From NCBI RefSeq assembly GCF_019049325.1, contig NZ_JAGMUO010000123.1, positions 1-64,000 of the forward strand: DNA of 64,000 bases, given 5' to 3'. Made by a program: the position numbers and the translations under genes. The DNA is from Streptomyces sp. AC512_CC834. GTDB taxonomy: Bacteria; Actinomycetota; Actinomycetes; Streptomycetales; Streptomycetaceae. Each line of letters starts with the position of its first letter. Position 1 is the stretch's first letter. The notes under the pieces were generated by a model that was given only the letters and a program-made list of their open reading frames with translations, made no database searches and was not told where the DNA came from. Positions 32,844 to 41,359 of this stretch are shown piece after piece.

Positions 32844-34800
32844 CTCGGTGGCCCTCGACGACCGCGGCGTCGGCGCGGCGCGGTGCCAGGCAGTCGCCCA
32901 CCCGGTGCACCTCGAACGGGGCGTCCCGCAGGGCCTTCCACAGGTCGTCCTCCGGAGTCTGGTGCACGGCGCACACCACCCAGTCGGCGCGGACGCGGGA
33001 CATCTGACCGGTCGTGTGGGTCAGCACCTCGACGCTCACCCCGTCACCGTCACCGTCACCGTCACCGTCGTCCTCGGCCGCCGCGGACAGGATCACGCGG
33101 TCCGTGGCGAACTCGATGCCCTTGGCGTCCGCCCGTGCGCAGAACGTCTCCATGTCGAGGGTGATGCCGAGGTCCTGGCCGACCACCATGCCGGGCGTGC
33201 AGATGCGCACCCGGCAGCCCCGGTCGGCCAGCAGCTCCGCCACCGACGTGGCCTGATGGAAGCCGAGTTCGTCCACGACCAGCACGTCACCGAAGGGCGC
33301 CGCCCGGTCCTCCAGCACGTCCCGGACGTCGACGACGCGTGCCAGCCCGGCCGCCCAGTGCGGGGGCTGCGGGCGGGCGCCGGTCGCCAGCACCACCGCG
33401 TCCGGCCGCTCGGCCCGCAGCAGCTCCTCCGTCGCCGCCACGCCGGTCCTGATCTCGACGCCCCGGCGGCGGCACTCGGTCAGCAGATTGCGGGTCAGGT
33501 CCAGGAACTCGGCCCGCCCCGGCACGACGGCCGCGGACGCCACCTGCCCGCCCGTCGCCCCCGCGCGCTCGTACAGGGTGACCCGGTGCCCGAGCCGCGC
33601 CGCCGTGGCGGCCGACTGCAGACCGCCGGGACCGCCGCCGACCACCAGGACCCGCCGGGTGTCCGTGCGCGGTACCGGCAGGACGACGGCCTCGTGACCG
33701 GCCCCCGGGTTCTCGATGCAGCCGAGCCGGTGGTTCAGGCCCATCCGGCCGACGCACTCCTGGTTGCAGGACAGACAGGTGCGGATGTCGGCGGTCTGCC
33801 CGGCCCGTGCCTTGGCGAGGAAGTCGGGGTCGGCGATCTGACCGCGCACCACGCCCACCAGGTCGCAGTGCCCCTCCGCCAGCGCCCGTTCGGCCTGTAC
33901 CGGGTCCTTGATGCGGCCGACCCCGATCACCGGGAGCCGCACGGCACGTCGGATCGCGTTGGAGACGAACAGCGCGTACCCGGGGCGTACCGCCATCGAC
34001 GCCTCGATCATGTACAGCGTCGACGTGGCCACGCCGATGGAGGTGTTGATGTAGTCGACCTTCCCGGTCGCCTCCACCATGCGGGCCACCTCGACGGCCT
34101 CCTCGATGGTCGTACCGCCGTCGATCAGCTCGTCCCCGCACAGCCGCACACCCAGCGCCCGGTCCGGGCCGATGGTCTCGCGGACCGCGTCGACGATCTC
34201 CAGGAGGAGCCGTGCCCGGTTCGCCAGCGGACCGCCGTACGCGTCGGTGCGCAGGTTCGTCGCGGGGGAGAGGAAGCCGCGCACCACGGAGGAGTGCGAG
34301 CACTGCAGCTCCACACCGTCGAAACCGCCCTGGACGGTGTGCCCGGCGACCGTCGCGTAGCCGTCGGTGATCTCGGCGATCTCGGCGAGGTCGACCGCCT
34401 TGGGCACTTCGCGGAACAACGGGTCCGGCACCGGCGAGGGAGCCCACACCGGCCGGCGCGAGTACATCCCCGACGCCTGGCCGCCGTTGTGGTTGAGCTG
34501 CGCCAGCACCGGGACACCGTGCGCGTGCACCGCCTCGGTGATGCGCCGGTAGCCCGGTACGACCGCCGGACGGAAACCGTGGATGAGCTTCTCGTAGGGC
34601 CAGTCCGTGACGTGCGTCGAGTGCTCCTCGGTGATCACGAGCCCGGAGCCGCCGGCCGCCCGCGCGGCGTAGTACGCGGCATGACGCTCGCTGGGCAGCC
34701 CGTCCTGCGCGAAGTTCGTCAGATGGGCCGAGAAGACGACGCGGTTGGCCAGCGTCAGCGGGCCGACCCGCAGGGGGGAGAAGAGATGCCGGTACGTCAT
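32827..34800 (-). CDS. Mycofactocin-system FadH/OYE-type oxidoreductase 2
   Basis: 657 residues, a 2,4-dienoyl-CoA reductase-like fusion: an OYE/FMN TIM barrel (1-340; VLAQLNHNGGQASG, GVELQCSHSSVV...FLSPATNLRTDAYGG, GRIKDP), a 4Fe-4S site CLSCNQECVG...LGCIENP, then an FAD/NAD(P) half (RRVLVVGGGPGGLQSAATAA). Proteins like this occur in mycofactocin operons, where they are thought to use or recycle the cofactor. A GDGDGDGDG dipeptide run near residue 580 is encoded by CCGTCA repeats. Its ATG overlaps the stop of the preceding OYE gene (ATGA), and its stop overlaps the mini-ORF. Confidence 0.92.
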   Translation of the reverse strand: MTYRHLFSPLRVGPLTLANRVVFSAHLTNFAQDGLPSERHAAYYAARAAGGSGLVITEEHSTHVTDWPYEKLIHGFRPAVVPGYRRITEAVHAHGVPVLAQLNHNGGQASGMYSRRPVWAPSPVPDPLFREVPKAVDLAEIAEITDGYATVAGHTVQGGFDGVELQCSHSSVVRGFLSPATNLRTDAYGGPLANRARLLLEIVDAVRETIGPDRALGVRLCGDELIDGGTTIEEAVEVARMVEATGKVDYINTSIGVATSTLYMIEASMAVRPGYALFVSNAIRRAVRLPVIGVGRIKDPVQAERALAEGHCDLVGVVRGQIADPDFLAKARAGQTADIRTCLSCNQECVGRMGLNHRLGCIENPGAGHEAVVLPVPRTDTRRVLVVGGGPGGLQSAATAARLGHRVTLYERAGATGGQVASAAVVPGRAEFLDLTRNLLTECRRRGVEIRTGVAATEELLRAERPDAVVLATGARPQPPHWAAGLARVVDVRDVLEDRAAPFGDVLVVDELGFHQATSVAELLADRGCRVRICTPGMVVGQDLGITLDMETFCARADAKGIEFATDRVILSAAAEDDGDGDGDGDGVSVEVLTHTTGQMSRVRADWVVCAVHQTPEDDLWKALRDAPFEVHRVGDCLAPRRADAAVVEGHRVAAAL

Positions 34801-36758
34801 GGCCTTCGCTCACCGTCGGGTTTGGCGCCGGCGGCGAGGTCCAGAGCCGCCCGCCGGCCTTCCAGGACCGCCTCGTACAGCGTCCGGGGCGCCACGCAGT
34901 CGCCCGCCCGCACCATGCCGGGGCGGGCCAGGGACAGGGTCTCGTCGGGCAGCCGGTGGCCGCAGTGGACGACGGACGCGCAGGCGAGGGTGCGCAGCCG
35001 GCCGGTCATCACGTCCTCGACGACCAGCTCACCGGCGCGCGCCACCCGGGGCACACTGCGCTTCACCAGCTCCACCCCGGCGCGCTGCAGGCGGGTGTTG
35101 GCGTCCGCCAGGTCACCGGTCAGGGCGAGCTGGGTGCCCACCACCTGGTCCTGCGTGACGATGGCGGTCTCGTAGCCGTCCCGGGCGAGGCGCTCGCAGA
35201 CGCCCGCACCCACCGCGTCGCCCACCGGGTCCACCACGACGACGGGTCCGGGATGCGGCAGCGTCCGCTCCGGTCCCAGGGCGAGCAGATCGGCGGCCTC
35301 GACCACCGTGGCGTCCCGCACCTCGTAGCCGCGCGGACCGGGAAGCGAACCGGTGGCCAGTAGCACGGCACGACCGGCGGCCTCTGCGGCGTCCAGGTCC
35401 TGGAGGGTGACCTCCCGGCCGGTCGTCACCGTCACGCCCAGCCGCCGAAGCTCCGCCTCCCACCAGTCGGCGAGCCCGCCGAGCGCCGCCCGGCCGCCCA
35501 CGGCGGCGGCCGTGCGCAGCATCCCGCCCAGCGCGGGCCCGCGCTCCACGACCTCCACCCGGTGCCCGCGCCCCGCCAGGACCCGGGCCGCCTCCAGACC
35601 GGCCGGGCCGCCGCCGACCACCAGCACACCGAGCGTGCCCTCGTCCACGCCGTCGAGGCGCGGGTCCTCGGTCTCGTGGCCGCTGCTCGGCTCACCGACA
35701 CAGCTCACGACCGGGTTGCGGCTGTCGCGCACCCGGCACTTCTGGTTGCAGAGCACGCACGGCCGGATCCGCTCGCCCCGCCCGGCCCGCCACAGGGACA
35801 CGAGAGCGGGGTCGGCGATCTGCGCCCGGGTCATCTCCACCAGGTCCGCGACGCCCTCGTCGAGTGCTCGCTGCGCCTCGGCCGGGTCCACCACGGAACC
35901 CTGCAGCACCACCGGGACGGCACCGGCCACCGCCTCGCGCACGGCACGGCACAGGCCCGTGTTGAACCCGGGCGCCGTGTTCAGGTCCGGGCGGGTCGCG
36001 GCGAGGTTCATCGCCGAACCGCGCACGACGACCAGGTAGTCGACCTGTCCTGCGACGTCCTTCGCGATGCCCGCGGCCTGCTCGGGCGTGATGCCCGCCC
36101 AGGGGGCCAGTTCGTCGCAGGACAGCCGCAGCCCCAGGACGAGCCCCGGGCCGAGGGACTCCCGTACCGCCGCGAGCACCGAGCGCAGCAGCAGGGCCTT
36201 GTCCTGACCGTGGGCGTCGTCGCGCAGGTTGGTCAGCCCGGACAGGAACTGCCGCACCAGGCTGAACTGGCCCGCGTCCACCTCGACCCCGTCCAGACCG
36301 GCCTCCGCTGCCGCGCGTGCGGCGTCCGCGAAGCCCGCCACCAGCCGCTCCAACTGCGGGCGCTCCATCTCCATGGGCATCTCGCGGGTGACCACGTCGG
36401 CGACCCGGGACGGCGCCCACAGGGCGCGGCGGGCGTGGGCGGACGACCCCTGGGACCCGCTGTGCCCGAGCCCGGCGACCACGAGCGAGCCGTGCGGTCG
36501 GCAGGCTGCGGCGACGGCCCGCCAGCCGTCGGCGCAGTCGGCCGCCAGGGGTGCCCGCTCGTAGGGCCAGTCCGAGTCGTCGACACTGGCGGTCTCGGTG
36601 ACGATCAGACCCGCTCCGCCGGCCGCGCGGCGCTCGTAGTAGGCGACGTGCCGGGAGGAGAGCGCCCGGCCGGTGCCGAGGTTGGTCTCGTGGGGCCCGA
36701 ACACGACCCGGCTGGGCGCGGTGCGGCCCGCCAGGACGAAGGGCAGACCGAGCGTCAC
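34797..36758 (-). CDS. Mycofactocin-system FadH/OYE-type oxidoreductase 1
   Basis: 653 residues, same architecture as its neighbour: FMN barrel (FGPHETNLGTGRALSSRHVAY, VEVDAGQFSLVRQFLSGLTN), iron-sulfur CVLCNQKCRVRDSRNP...VSCVGEPS, then LGVLVVGGGPAGLEAARVLA and a C-terminal FAD/NAD half. The GTG at 36758 overlaps the mftC stop by four bases (GTGA). The two paralogues are only moderately alike and probably divided roles. One of them might take over the oxidation step assigned elsewhere to MftD, as no MftD is visible here. That is an open possibility, not a reading of sequence. Confidence 0.9.
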   Translation of the reverse strand: MTLGLPFVLAGRTAPSRVVFGPHETNLGTGRALSSRHVAYYERRAAGGAGLIVTETASVDDSDWPYERAPLAADCADGWRAVAAACRPHGSLVVAGLGHSGSQGSSAHARRALWAPSRVADVVTREMPMEMERPQLERLVAGFADAARAAAEAGLDGVEVDAGQFSLVRQFLSGLTNLRDDAHGQDKALLLRSVLAAVRESLGPGLVLGLRLSCDELAPWAGITPEQAAGIAKDVAGQVDYLVVVRGSAMNLAATRPDLNTAPGFNTGLCRAVREAVAGAVPVVLQGSVVDPAEAQRALDEGVADLVEMTRAQIADPALVSLWRAGRGERIRPCVLCNQKCRVRDSRNPVVSCVGEPSSGHETEDPRLDGVDEGTLGVLVVGGGPAGLEAARVLAGRGHRVEVVERGPALGGMLRTAAAVGGRAALGGLADWWEAELRRLGVTVTTGREVTLQDLDAAEAAGRAVLLATGSLPGPRGYEVRDATVVEAADLLALGPERTLPHPGPVVVVDPVGDAVGAGVCERLARDGYETAIVTQDQVVGTQLALTGDLADANTRLQRAGVELVKRSVPRVARAGELVVEDVMTGRLRTLACASVVHCGHRLPDETLSLARPGMVRAGDCVAPRTLYEAVLEGRRAALDLAAGAKPDGERRP

Positions 36759-38098
36759 GAAGCGCTGGTGGTGCGTCGCGGCGACCGGAACCCGGCGAGC
36801 GGGTCGGGGTCGCAGGCCAGGTCCGGCAGCGCGGACCCCGGCGCGGGCGGCCCCCAGCCGATGGCGACCGGCACCGGGCCGGCCCCGGTCGCCGGACGGG
36901 CCGAGGCCGTCGGGCGGGCCGAGGCCGTCGGGCGGGTCGCGGTCGTCGGGCGGGCCGAGGCCGTCGGGCGGGTCGCGGTCGTCGGGCGGGCCGAGGCCGT
37001 CGCCGGGCCGGTCCGGTGCGAATGATCCGCACCGGGGCGGGGCACGGACCCGGCGGCCACCAGCTCCAGCGCCCGCTCCCCGTGCCCGCGCACGCACTCC
37101 GGGTCGGGCCCGTCCAGCGGCAGGCCGGTGAAGAACTTGGCCGCCATGCAGCCTCCCCGGCACGCGTCGTACGCCGAGCACGCAGAGCACGCACCGGCGC
37201 TCTGCGGCTCGCGCAGCGCGCTGAACAGCGGGGAAGTCCGCCACACCCCGGTGAATCCGCCCGGCGAGCGGACGTTGCCCGCCAGGAACTCCTCGTGGAT
37301 GGCGAACGGGCAGGCGTAGACGTCGCCGACGGGGTCGATCAGACACACCACACGGCCGGCGCCGCACAGGTTGAGCCCCGGCAGGGGCGCCTCGCCCAGG
37401 GCGTTGAGGTGGAAGAACGAGTCTCCCGTCAGCACGCCCTCGCCGTGCTCCACGAGCCAGTCGTAGAGCATCCGCTGCTGGTCGGCGCCGAGGTGCATGC
37501 TGTCCCACACGTCGGCGCCGCGTCCGGAGGGGCGCAGCCGGGTGAGCCGCAGTTGCGCCCCGAACTCCTCGGCGAGCGCGGCGAACTCGTCGAGCTGACC
37601 GACGTTCTGCCGCGTCATCACGACACTGATCTTGAAGTCGGCGAAGCCCGCGTCGGCCAGTCGCCGCATGGCCGTCGTGGCGGTGGCGTACGAACCCGCC
37701 CCGCGCACCGCGTCGTTCACCTCGGCGGTCGCACCGTCCAGGGAGATCTGCACGTCCACGTAGTCGCTCGCGGCGAGCCGACGGGCGCGGTCCGGCGTGA
37801 TCCGGACGCCGTTGGTGGAGAACTTCACCCCCACCTGATGGTCGGTCGCGTAGTCGACGAGTTCCCAGAAGTCCGGCCGGACCGTCGGTTCGCCGCCGCC
37901 GATGTTGACGTAGAACACCTGCATGCGCTGCAGCTCGTCGATGACCGCGCGGCACTGGGCGGTGTCCAGCTCCCGGGGGTCGCGGCGGCCCGAGGAGGAC
38001 AGACAGTGCACGCACGACAGGTTGCACGCGTAGGTCAGTTCCCAGGTCAGGCAGATCGGGGCATCCAGCCCCTGCGACATGTGGTCGACGAGCTTCAC
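36755..38098 (-). CDS. mftC: Mycofactocin radical SAM maturase MftC
   Basis: 447-residue radical SAM/SPASM enzyme. Cys25, Cys29 and Cys32 in TYACNLSCVHC bind the SAM cluster, GGGEPTVRPDF follows, and auxiliary-cluster cysteines appear in CGAGRVVC, YACPF, CSACSAYDACRGGC and PECVRGHG. MftC decarboxylates the C-terminal Tyr of MftA and links it to Val. Between SPASM and the last conserved stretch (ACDPDPLAGF) there is an extra segment of about 40 residues built from ARPTTATRPTAS repeats (residues 370-407). GTG 38098 has GGGAGGACC upstream. It overlaps the first OYE gene. Confidence 0.95.
   Translation of the reverse strand: MKLVDHMSQGLDAPICLTWELTYACNLSCVHCLSSSGRRDPRELDTAQCRAVIDELQRMQVFYVNIGGGEPTVRPDFWELVDYATDHQVGVKFSTNGVRITPDRARRLAASDYVDVQISLDGATAEVNDAVRGAGSYATATTAMRRLADAGFADFKISVVMTRQNVGQLDEFAALAEEFGAQLRLTRLRPSGRGADVWDSMHLGADQQRMLYDWLVEHGEGVLTGDSFFHLNALGEAPLPGLNLCGAGRVVCLIDPVGDVYACPFAIHEEFLAGNVRSPGGFTGVWRTSPLFSALREPQSAGACSACSAYDACRGGCMAAKFFTGLPLDGPDPECVRGHGERALELVAAGSVPRPGADHSHRTGPATASARPTTATRPTASARPTTATRPTASARPTASARPATGAGPVPVAIGWGPPAPGSALPDLACDPDPLAGFRSPRRTTSAS
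36880..36990. repeat. In-frame tandem repeat in mftC
   Basis: Alternating 18-base units GCCGAGGCCGTCGGGCGG and GTCGCGGTCGTCGGGCGG, about six copies, keep the mftC frame open and encode Ala/Arg/Pro/Thr repeats. Confidence 0.88.
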
Positions 38099-38146
38099 AC
38101 GGTCCTCCCGTCACGTCTGGCTCCCCTGCGGCGTCCGGTCGCGGAC

Positions 38147-38410
38147 TCAGCGGGGTTCGATGGTCCCTGCGGTGGCGAGCCCGGCCAGGGCCCGGAGGTA
38201 GGCCGCGTGCCGCTCCGGTCGGACCCCCGCCCCGTCCAACGCCGACCGCACATCGTCGTGCAGCTCCAACGAGCGGACGATCCGCAGGAGTTCGGGTGTC
38301 TTAAGGAACGACAGCCGGCGGGTCCCGAAGTGATACACCAGAGCCCCGAAGGGCTCCGGGCGCAGGGCGACCTGAGGGGAACAGCGGTAGGGCCGCTCGG
38401 GATCGAACAC
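38147..38410 (-). CDS. mftB: Mycofactocin precursor chaperone MftB
   Basis: 87-residue PqqD-like (RRE) protein that binds MftA leader and delivers it to MftC. Visible: RPYRCSPQVALRPEPFGALV, YHFGTRRLSFLKTPELLRIV and a C-terminal YLRALAGLATAGTIEPR, the pattern of MftB. The GTG at 38410 follows AGGAGGAG. It lies 26 bases after mftA and 48 before mftC. Normal length. Confidence 0.92.
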   Translation of the reverse strand: MFDPERPYRCSPQVALRPEPFGALVYHFGTRRLSFLKTPELLRIVRSLELHDDVRSALDGAGVRPERHAAYLRALAGLATAGTIEPR

Positions 38411-38436
38411 GACTGCTCCTCCTGGCGGCGCCTTCG

Positions 38437-38562
38437 TCAGTAGACGCCGCACATGCCGTCGATGGAGATCTCCTCGACCAGCATGTCCTCCTCGACCTCT
38501 GCCACCTGATCGTCGGAAGCGGGCTCTTGGCGGTACTCGGTCTCGGTCTCGGTCTCGGACAC
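38437..38562 (-). CDS. mftA: Mycofactocin precursor peptide MftA
   Basis: 41 residues ending in EEISIDGMCGVY, the invariant mycofactocin C-terminus in which Val-Tyr is the core. The leader is acidic (VAEVEEDMLVEE) as usual, and it opens with SETETETEY, a Thr-Glu dipeptide run encoded by GAGACC repeats. The GTG at 38562 is preceded by GGAGGA. It is the first gene of the operon and short enough to be missed by automated gene calls. Confidence 0.96.
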   Translation of the reverse strand: MSETETETEYRQEPASDDQVAEVEEDMLVEEISIDGMCGVY

Positions 38563-38622
38563 GGCAACTCCTCCGTCGGAGCGCGGGAAAGTGGTCTGGG
38601 AAGGTGGTCTGAACTGCGGACA

Positions 38623-38651
38623 AACCTAACTCCGGGGTGCGGACGCCAGAA
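38623..38651 (-). promoter_or_regulatory. Candidate mft operon promoter
   Basis: On the minus strand TTCTGG (38646-38651), a 17-base spacer and TAGGTT (38623-38628), 61 bases before mftA. It was picked by eye, and GGTGGTCTG repeats between it and mftA could bind a regulator. No mftR gene is in the window. Confidence 0.35.
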
Positions 38652-38718
38652 GGCGCGCGGACCCCTAACCTCACGGCCGCCGCCGGGATAGGGGTCTGCG
38701 CGCCGGGCCTGACAGCCC

Positions 38719-39795
38719 TCACGCCTCCTTGCGCTGCCGCCTGATCGGCTCACCCACCCGGTGCAGATGCGTCAGCGCCTCCCGGTAGGACTGGATCAGC
38801 CCGGTCTCGTGGTACGGCACGCCGATCTCGGCGCAGTAGTCGCGCACGATGACCTGGGCCCGCTTCAGGTGCGGAGTGGGCATGCTCGGGAACAGGTGGT
38901 GCTCGATCTGGTAGTTCAGCCCGCCGAGCAGCACGTCGACGAAGGGGCCGCCGCGCACGTTGCGCGAGGTCAGCACCTGCCGCCGCAGGAAGTCGGGCCG
39001 GTCGTCGCCGGTGAGGGTCGGCATGCCCTTGTGGTTCGGGGCGAACGCGCAGCCGAGGTAGACGCCGAACAGGCACTGGTTCACCAGGACGAACGCCACC
39101 GCCTTGCCCGGGGAGAGCACCAGGAACAGGGCGGACAGGCACACCACGATGTGCGTGAACAGCAGCGTCCCCTCCAGGACCCGGCTCTTCGTCGACGGCG
39201 CGCGCAGCGCCCGGATGCTCGACACGTGCAGGTTGAAGCCCTCCAGCGTCAGCAGCGGGAAGAACAGGAGCGCCTGGTGGCCGCCGAGGAAGCGGGCCAG
39301 TCCCCGGCTGGAGCGGGCCTGGTCGGTCGACCACACGAGGATGTCCGGGGCGACGTCGGGATCGAGCTCCTCGTGGTTGGGATTGGCGTGGTGGCGGGTG
39401 TGCTTGTTCATCCACCAGCCGTAGCTCATACCGATGCCGAGGTTGCCGAACAGCCGGCCCCAGATCTCGCTCGGCCGACGCCGGGTGAAGATCTGCCGAT
39501 GGGCCATGTCGTGCGTCACCAGCGCCAACTGACCGAAGACCACGGCCAGGAAGGCGGCCACCGCCAACTGCCACCAGGTGTCGCCGAGCATGACGAAGGC
39601 GACGGCGCCCGCCGCGAGCAGCGCGGTCACCAGGCCGAGGCGCGCGGTGTAGTAGCCGGGCCGCCGGGCCAGCAGACCGGCCTCGGCGATGCGTTGGGAC
39701 AGCCGGGAGAAGTCGCTGCCGGTTCCGGAGCCGGACGTACGGGGCCGGGCAGTGGGGGCCGGGGCCTCGGTCAGGGCGTCAGTCGGGAACGTCAT
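38719..39795 (-). CDS. Membrane fatty acid desaturase
   Basis: 358 residues with the three histidine boxes of front-end/acyl-lipid desaturases: HDMAHRQ (near 95), HTRHH (near 132) and QIEHHLFP (near 301). Hydrophobic segments at about 50-70, 72-92 and in the 200-240 region fit four membrane passes. It needs two irons and an electron donor such as ferredoxin. It ends 156 bases before mftA and could feed the same transcript, or simply be a neighbour. It diverges from the orphan response regulator. Confidence 0.92.
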   Translation of the reverse strand: MTFPTDALTEAPAPTARPRTSGSGTGSDFSRLSQRIAEAGLLARRPGYYTARLGLVTALLAAGAVAFVMLGDTWWQLAVAAFLAVVFGQLALVTHDMAHRQIFTRRRPSEIWGRLFGNLGIGMSYGWWMNKHTRHHANPNHEELDPDVAPDILVWSTDQARSSRGLARFLGGHQALLFFPLLTLEGFNLHVSSIRALRAPSTKSRVLEGTLLFTHIVVCLSALFLVLSPGKAVAFVLVNQCLFGVYLGCAFAPNHKGMPTLTGDDRPDFLRRQVLTSRNVRGGPFVDVLLGGLNYQIEHHLFPSMPTPHLKRAQVIVRDYCAEIGVPYHETGLIQSYREALTHLHRVGEPIRRQRKEA

Positions 39796-40090
39796 GGAGT
39801 GAGTCTCGGGAACGAGACGGCATCGGGGTAGTGGGCTGAGCCCCGGCGGACGGTGGGGACAACCCCACGCGCTCCCGGGGGGCTGACGCCACCCCTATGC
39901 GCCTCACCTGCGGTTTTACAGAGAGGCGCGGGCGGTGCGCGGCCTTGGGAGCCCGATCGGTCCGAGCTGAAGTTAGGGGGCGCACAACCCCCGTGCGCCC
40001 AGATCGCCCGACGCGGGAGTGGGTAGGTTCGTCAGCGGTCCACCGTCCACACCCGGTGGCCCCCGACATGCGGCCACGTGGGAGATTTCC

Positions 40091-40741
40091 GTGCGCGTAG
40101 TGCTTGCCGAAGACCTCTTCCTGCTGCGGGACGGACTGATTCGCATGCTCGAGGCCTACAAGTTCGAGGTCATCGCGGCGGTGGACAACGGCCCCGCCCT
40201 CACCGGCGCCCTGGACGACCCGCGCCTCGACGTGGCGATCGTCGACGTACGACTGCCGCCCTCGCAGACCGACGAGGGCCTGCGGTGCGCGCTGGCCGCC
40301 CGCCGCAAACGCCCCGGGCTGCCCGTGCTGGTGCTCTCCCAGCACGTCGAGCAGTTGTACGCGCGTGAGCTGCTCGCCGACGGCAGCGGAGCGGTCGGCT
40401 ATCTGCTCAAGGACCGAGTGTTCGACGCGACCCAGTTCGTCGACGCGGTCCGTCGCGTCGCCGGGGGCGGCACGGTCATGGACCCGCAGGTCATCTCGCA
40501 GCTCGTGGCCCGGCACTCGACGGCCGACCAGCCGATCGGCCGGCTGACCAAACGAGAGCTGGAAGTGATGGAGCTGATGGCACAGGGCCGGTCCAACGCG
40601 GCCATCGCCGCACAGCTCGTACGGACCGAACGCGCGATCTCCAAGCACACCGCGAACATCTTCACCAAGCTCGGCCTGATCCAGTCCGACGACGACAACC
40701 GCAGGGTCCTCGCGGTGCTCGCCTTCCTCGACCGGCCGTGA
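40091..40741 (+). CDS. NarL/FixJ-family response regulator, orphan
   Basis: 216 residues. Receiver: acidic pocket AEDLF, phospho-acceptor in VAIVDVRLPP (Asp near 54), conserved Lys in GYLLKDRV. LuxR-type HTH: LTKRELEVMELMAQGRSNAAIAAQLVRTERAISKHTANIFTKLGL. It is complete. No histidine kinase lies beside it. GTG 40091 has GGGAGA upstream. It diverges from the desaturase with about 295 bases between, so it may regulate that gene. Confidence 0.92.
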   Translation: MRVVLAEDLFLLRDGLIRMLEAYKFEVIAAVDNGPALTGALDDPRLDVAIVDVRLPPSQTDEGLRCALAARRKRPGLPVLVLSQHVEQLYARELLADGSGAVGYLLKDRVFDATQFVDAVRRVAGGGTVMDPQVISQLVARHSTADQPIGRLTKRELEVMELMAQGRSNAAIAAQLVRTERAISKHTANIFTKLGLIQSDDDNRRVLAVLAFLDRP

Positions 40742-40760
40742 TGTGCCGACCGGCCCTGAG

Positions 40761-40820
40761 GACGGGTCACGAACAGACGGGGCACCAACAGACGGGTCAC
40801 GAACAGACGGGTCACAAACA
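40761..40820. repeat. Four tandem 15-bp repeats after response regulator
   Basis: GACGGGTCACGAACA in four nearly perfect copies (second and fourth with changes), about 95 bases upstream of the next gene. They lie in the gene's likely promoter region and could be regulator sites. Confidence 0.85.
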
Positions 40821-40870
40821 GGGGTCGGTCGGGGTGTCGGGTGCGTTCCCGTCCGTCCTAGCCTGGCGCA

Positions 40871-40918
40871 ATGTCGATGACATCTGCCGACGAGGCCGCC
40901 GACGGAGTGGCGCGATGA
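40871..40918 (+). CDS. Possible 15-residue leader ORF
   Basis: ATG TCG ATG ACA... runs 15 codons (MSMTSADEAADGVAR) and stops in an ATGA overlap with the next gene. It may couple translation, but the overlap could be chance. No clear ribosome site precedes it. Confidence 0.3.
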   Translation: MSMTSADEAADGVAR

Positions 40919-41274
40919 CTCCCAGCCGGCTGGCCTCGTGCGACGAGACAGCCCGGGCAGCGCACGACGGAGGCCCACTCCGCGTCTACGAGCAGCGCGT
41001 ACGGTACGCCCCCGAGGAGTCCAGGCAGCGGCGGCTGGACGCGGTACGGAGCTGCGCGCACATCGCGCTCGCCCGGGCCGGCACACCCCCTCTCGCCGCC
41101 CTCCCCCCTGCCGTCGGCCGGCCCGACGCGCCGCGCACCGTACACACCGCCGTGTCGTGGGACGAACTGGTGGGCAGCGCCCAGGAGAGCGTGCGGCAGA
41201 CCTGGCTGCCGATGGTGGGCCGCATGATCGGCCTCGACGACAGTGCGGTACGGGCGGTGTCCGTACGACCGTGA
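40915..41274 (+). CDS. Hypothetical protein, 119 residues
   Basis: No family recognised. It contains a helical N-terminal half (RYAPEESRQRRLDAVRSCAH) and a conserved-looking C-terminus (WDELVGSAQESVRQTWLPMV). The start at 40915 is the first ATG in an area without alternatives of quality. It is soluble, with no membrane segment. It precedes the DUF4097-like gene by 85 bases on the same strand and could be cotranscribed. Nothing around it explains its job. Confidence 0.55.
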   Translation: MTPSRLASCDETARAAHDGGPLRVYEQRVRYAPEESRQRRLDAVRSCAHIALARAGTPPLAALPPAVGRPDAPRTVHTAVSWDELVGSAQESVRQTWLPMVGRMIGLDDSAVRAVSVRP

Positions 41275-41359
41275 CGGACGGCCCCGGGATCAGCCCCGGG
41301 CCGTACCCCCCAACACAGCGCGGAGCTGTCTCCCCGCTCTCACGATTGGTGAAGGTGCG

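Noticed and set aside
31684..35175. 1163-codon + strand frame over ETF-alpha and OYE genes
   Set aside because: Antisense shadow; composition is Arg/Ser/Pro-rich, and the minus strand has clear enzymes with coupled starts.
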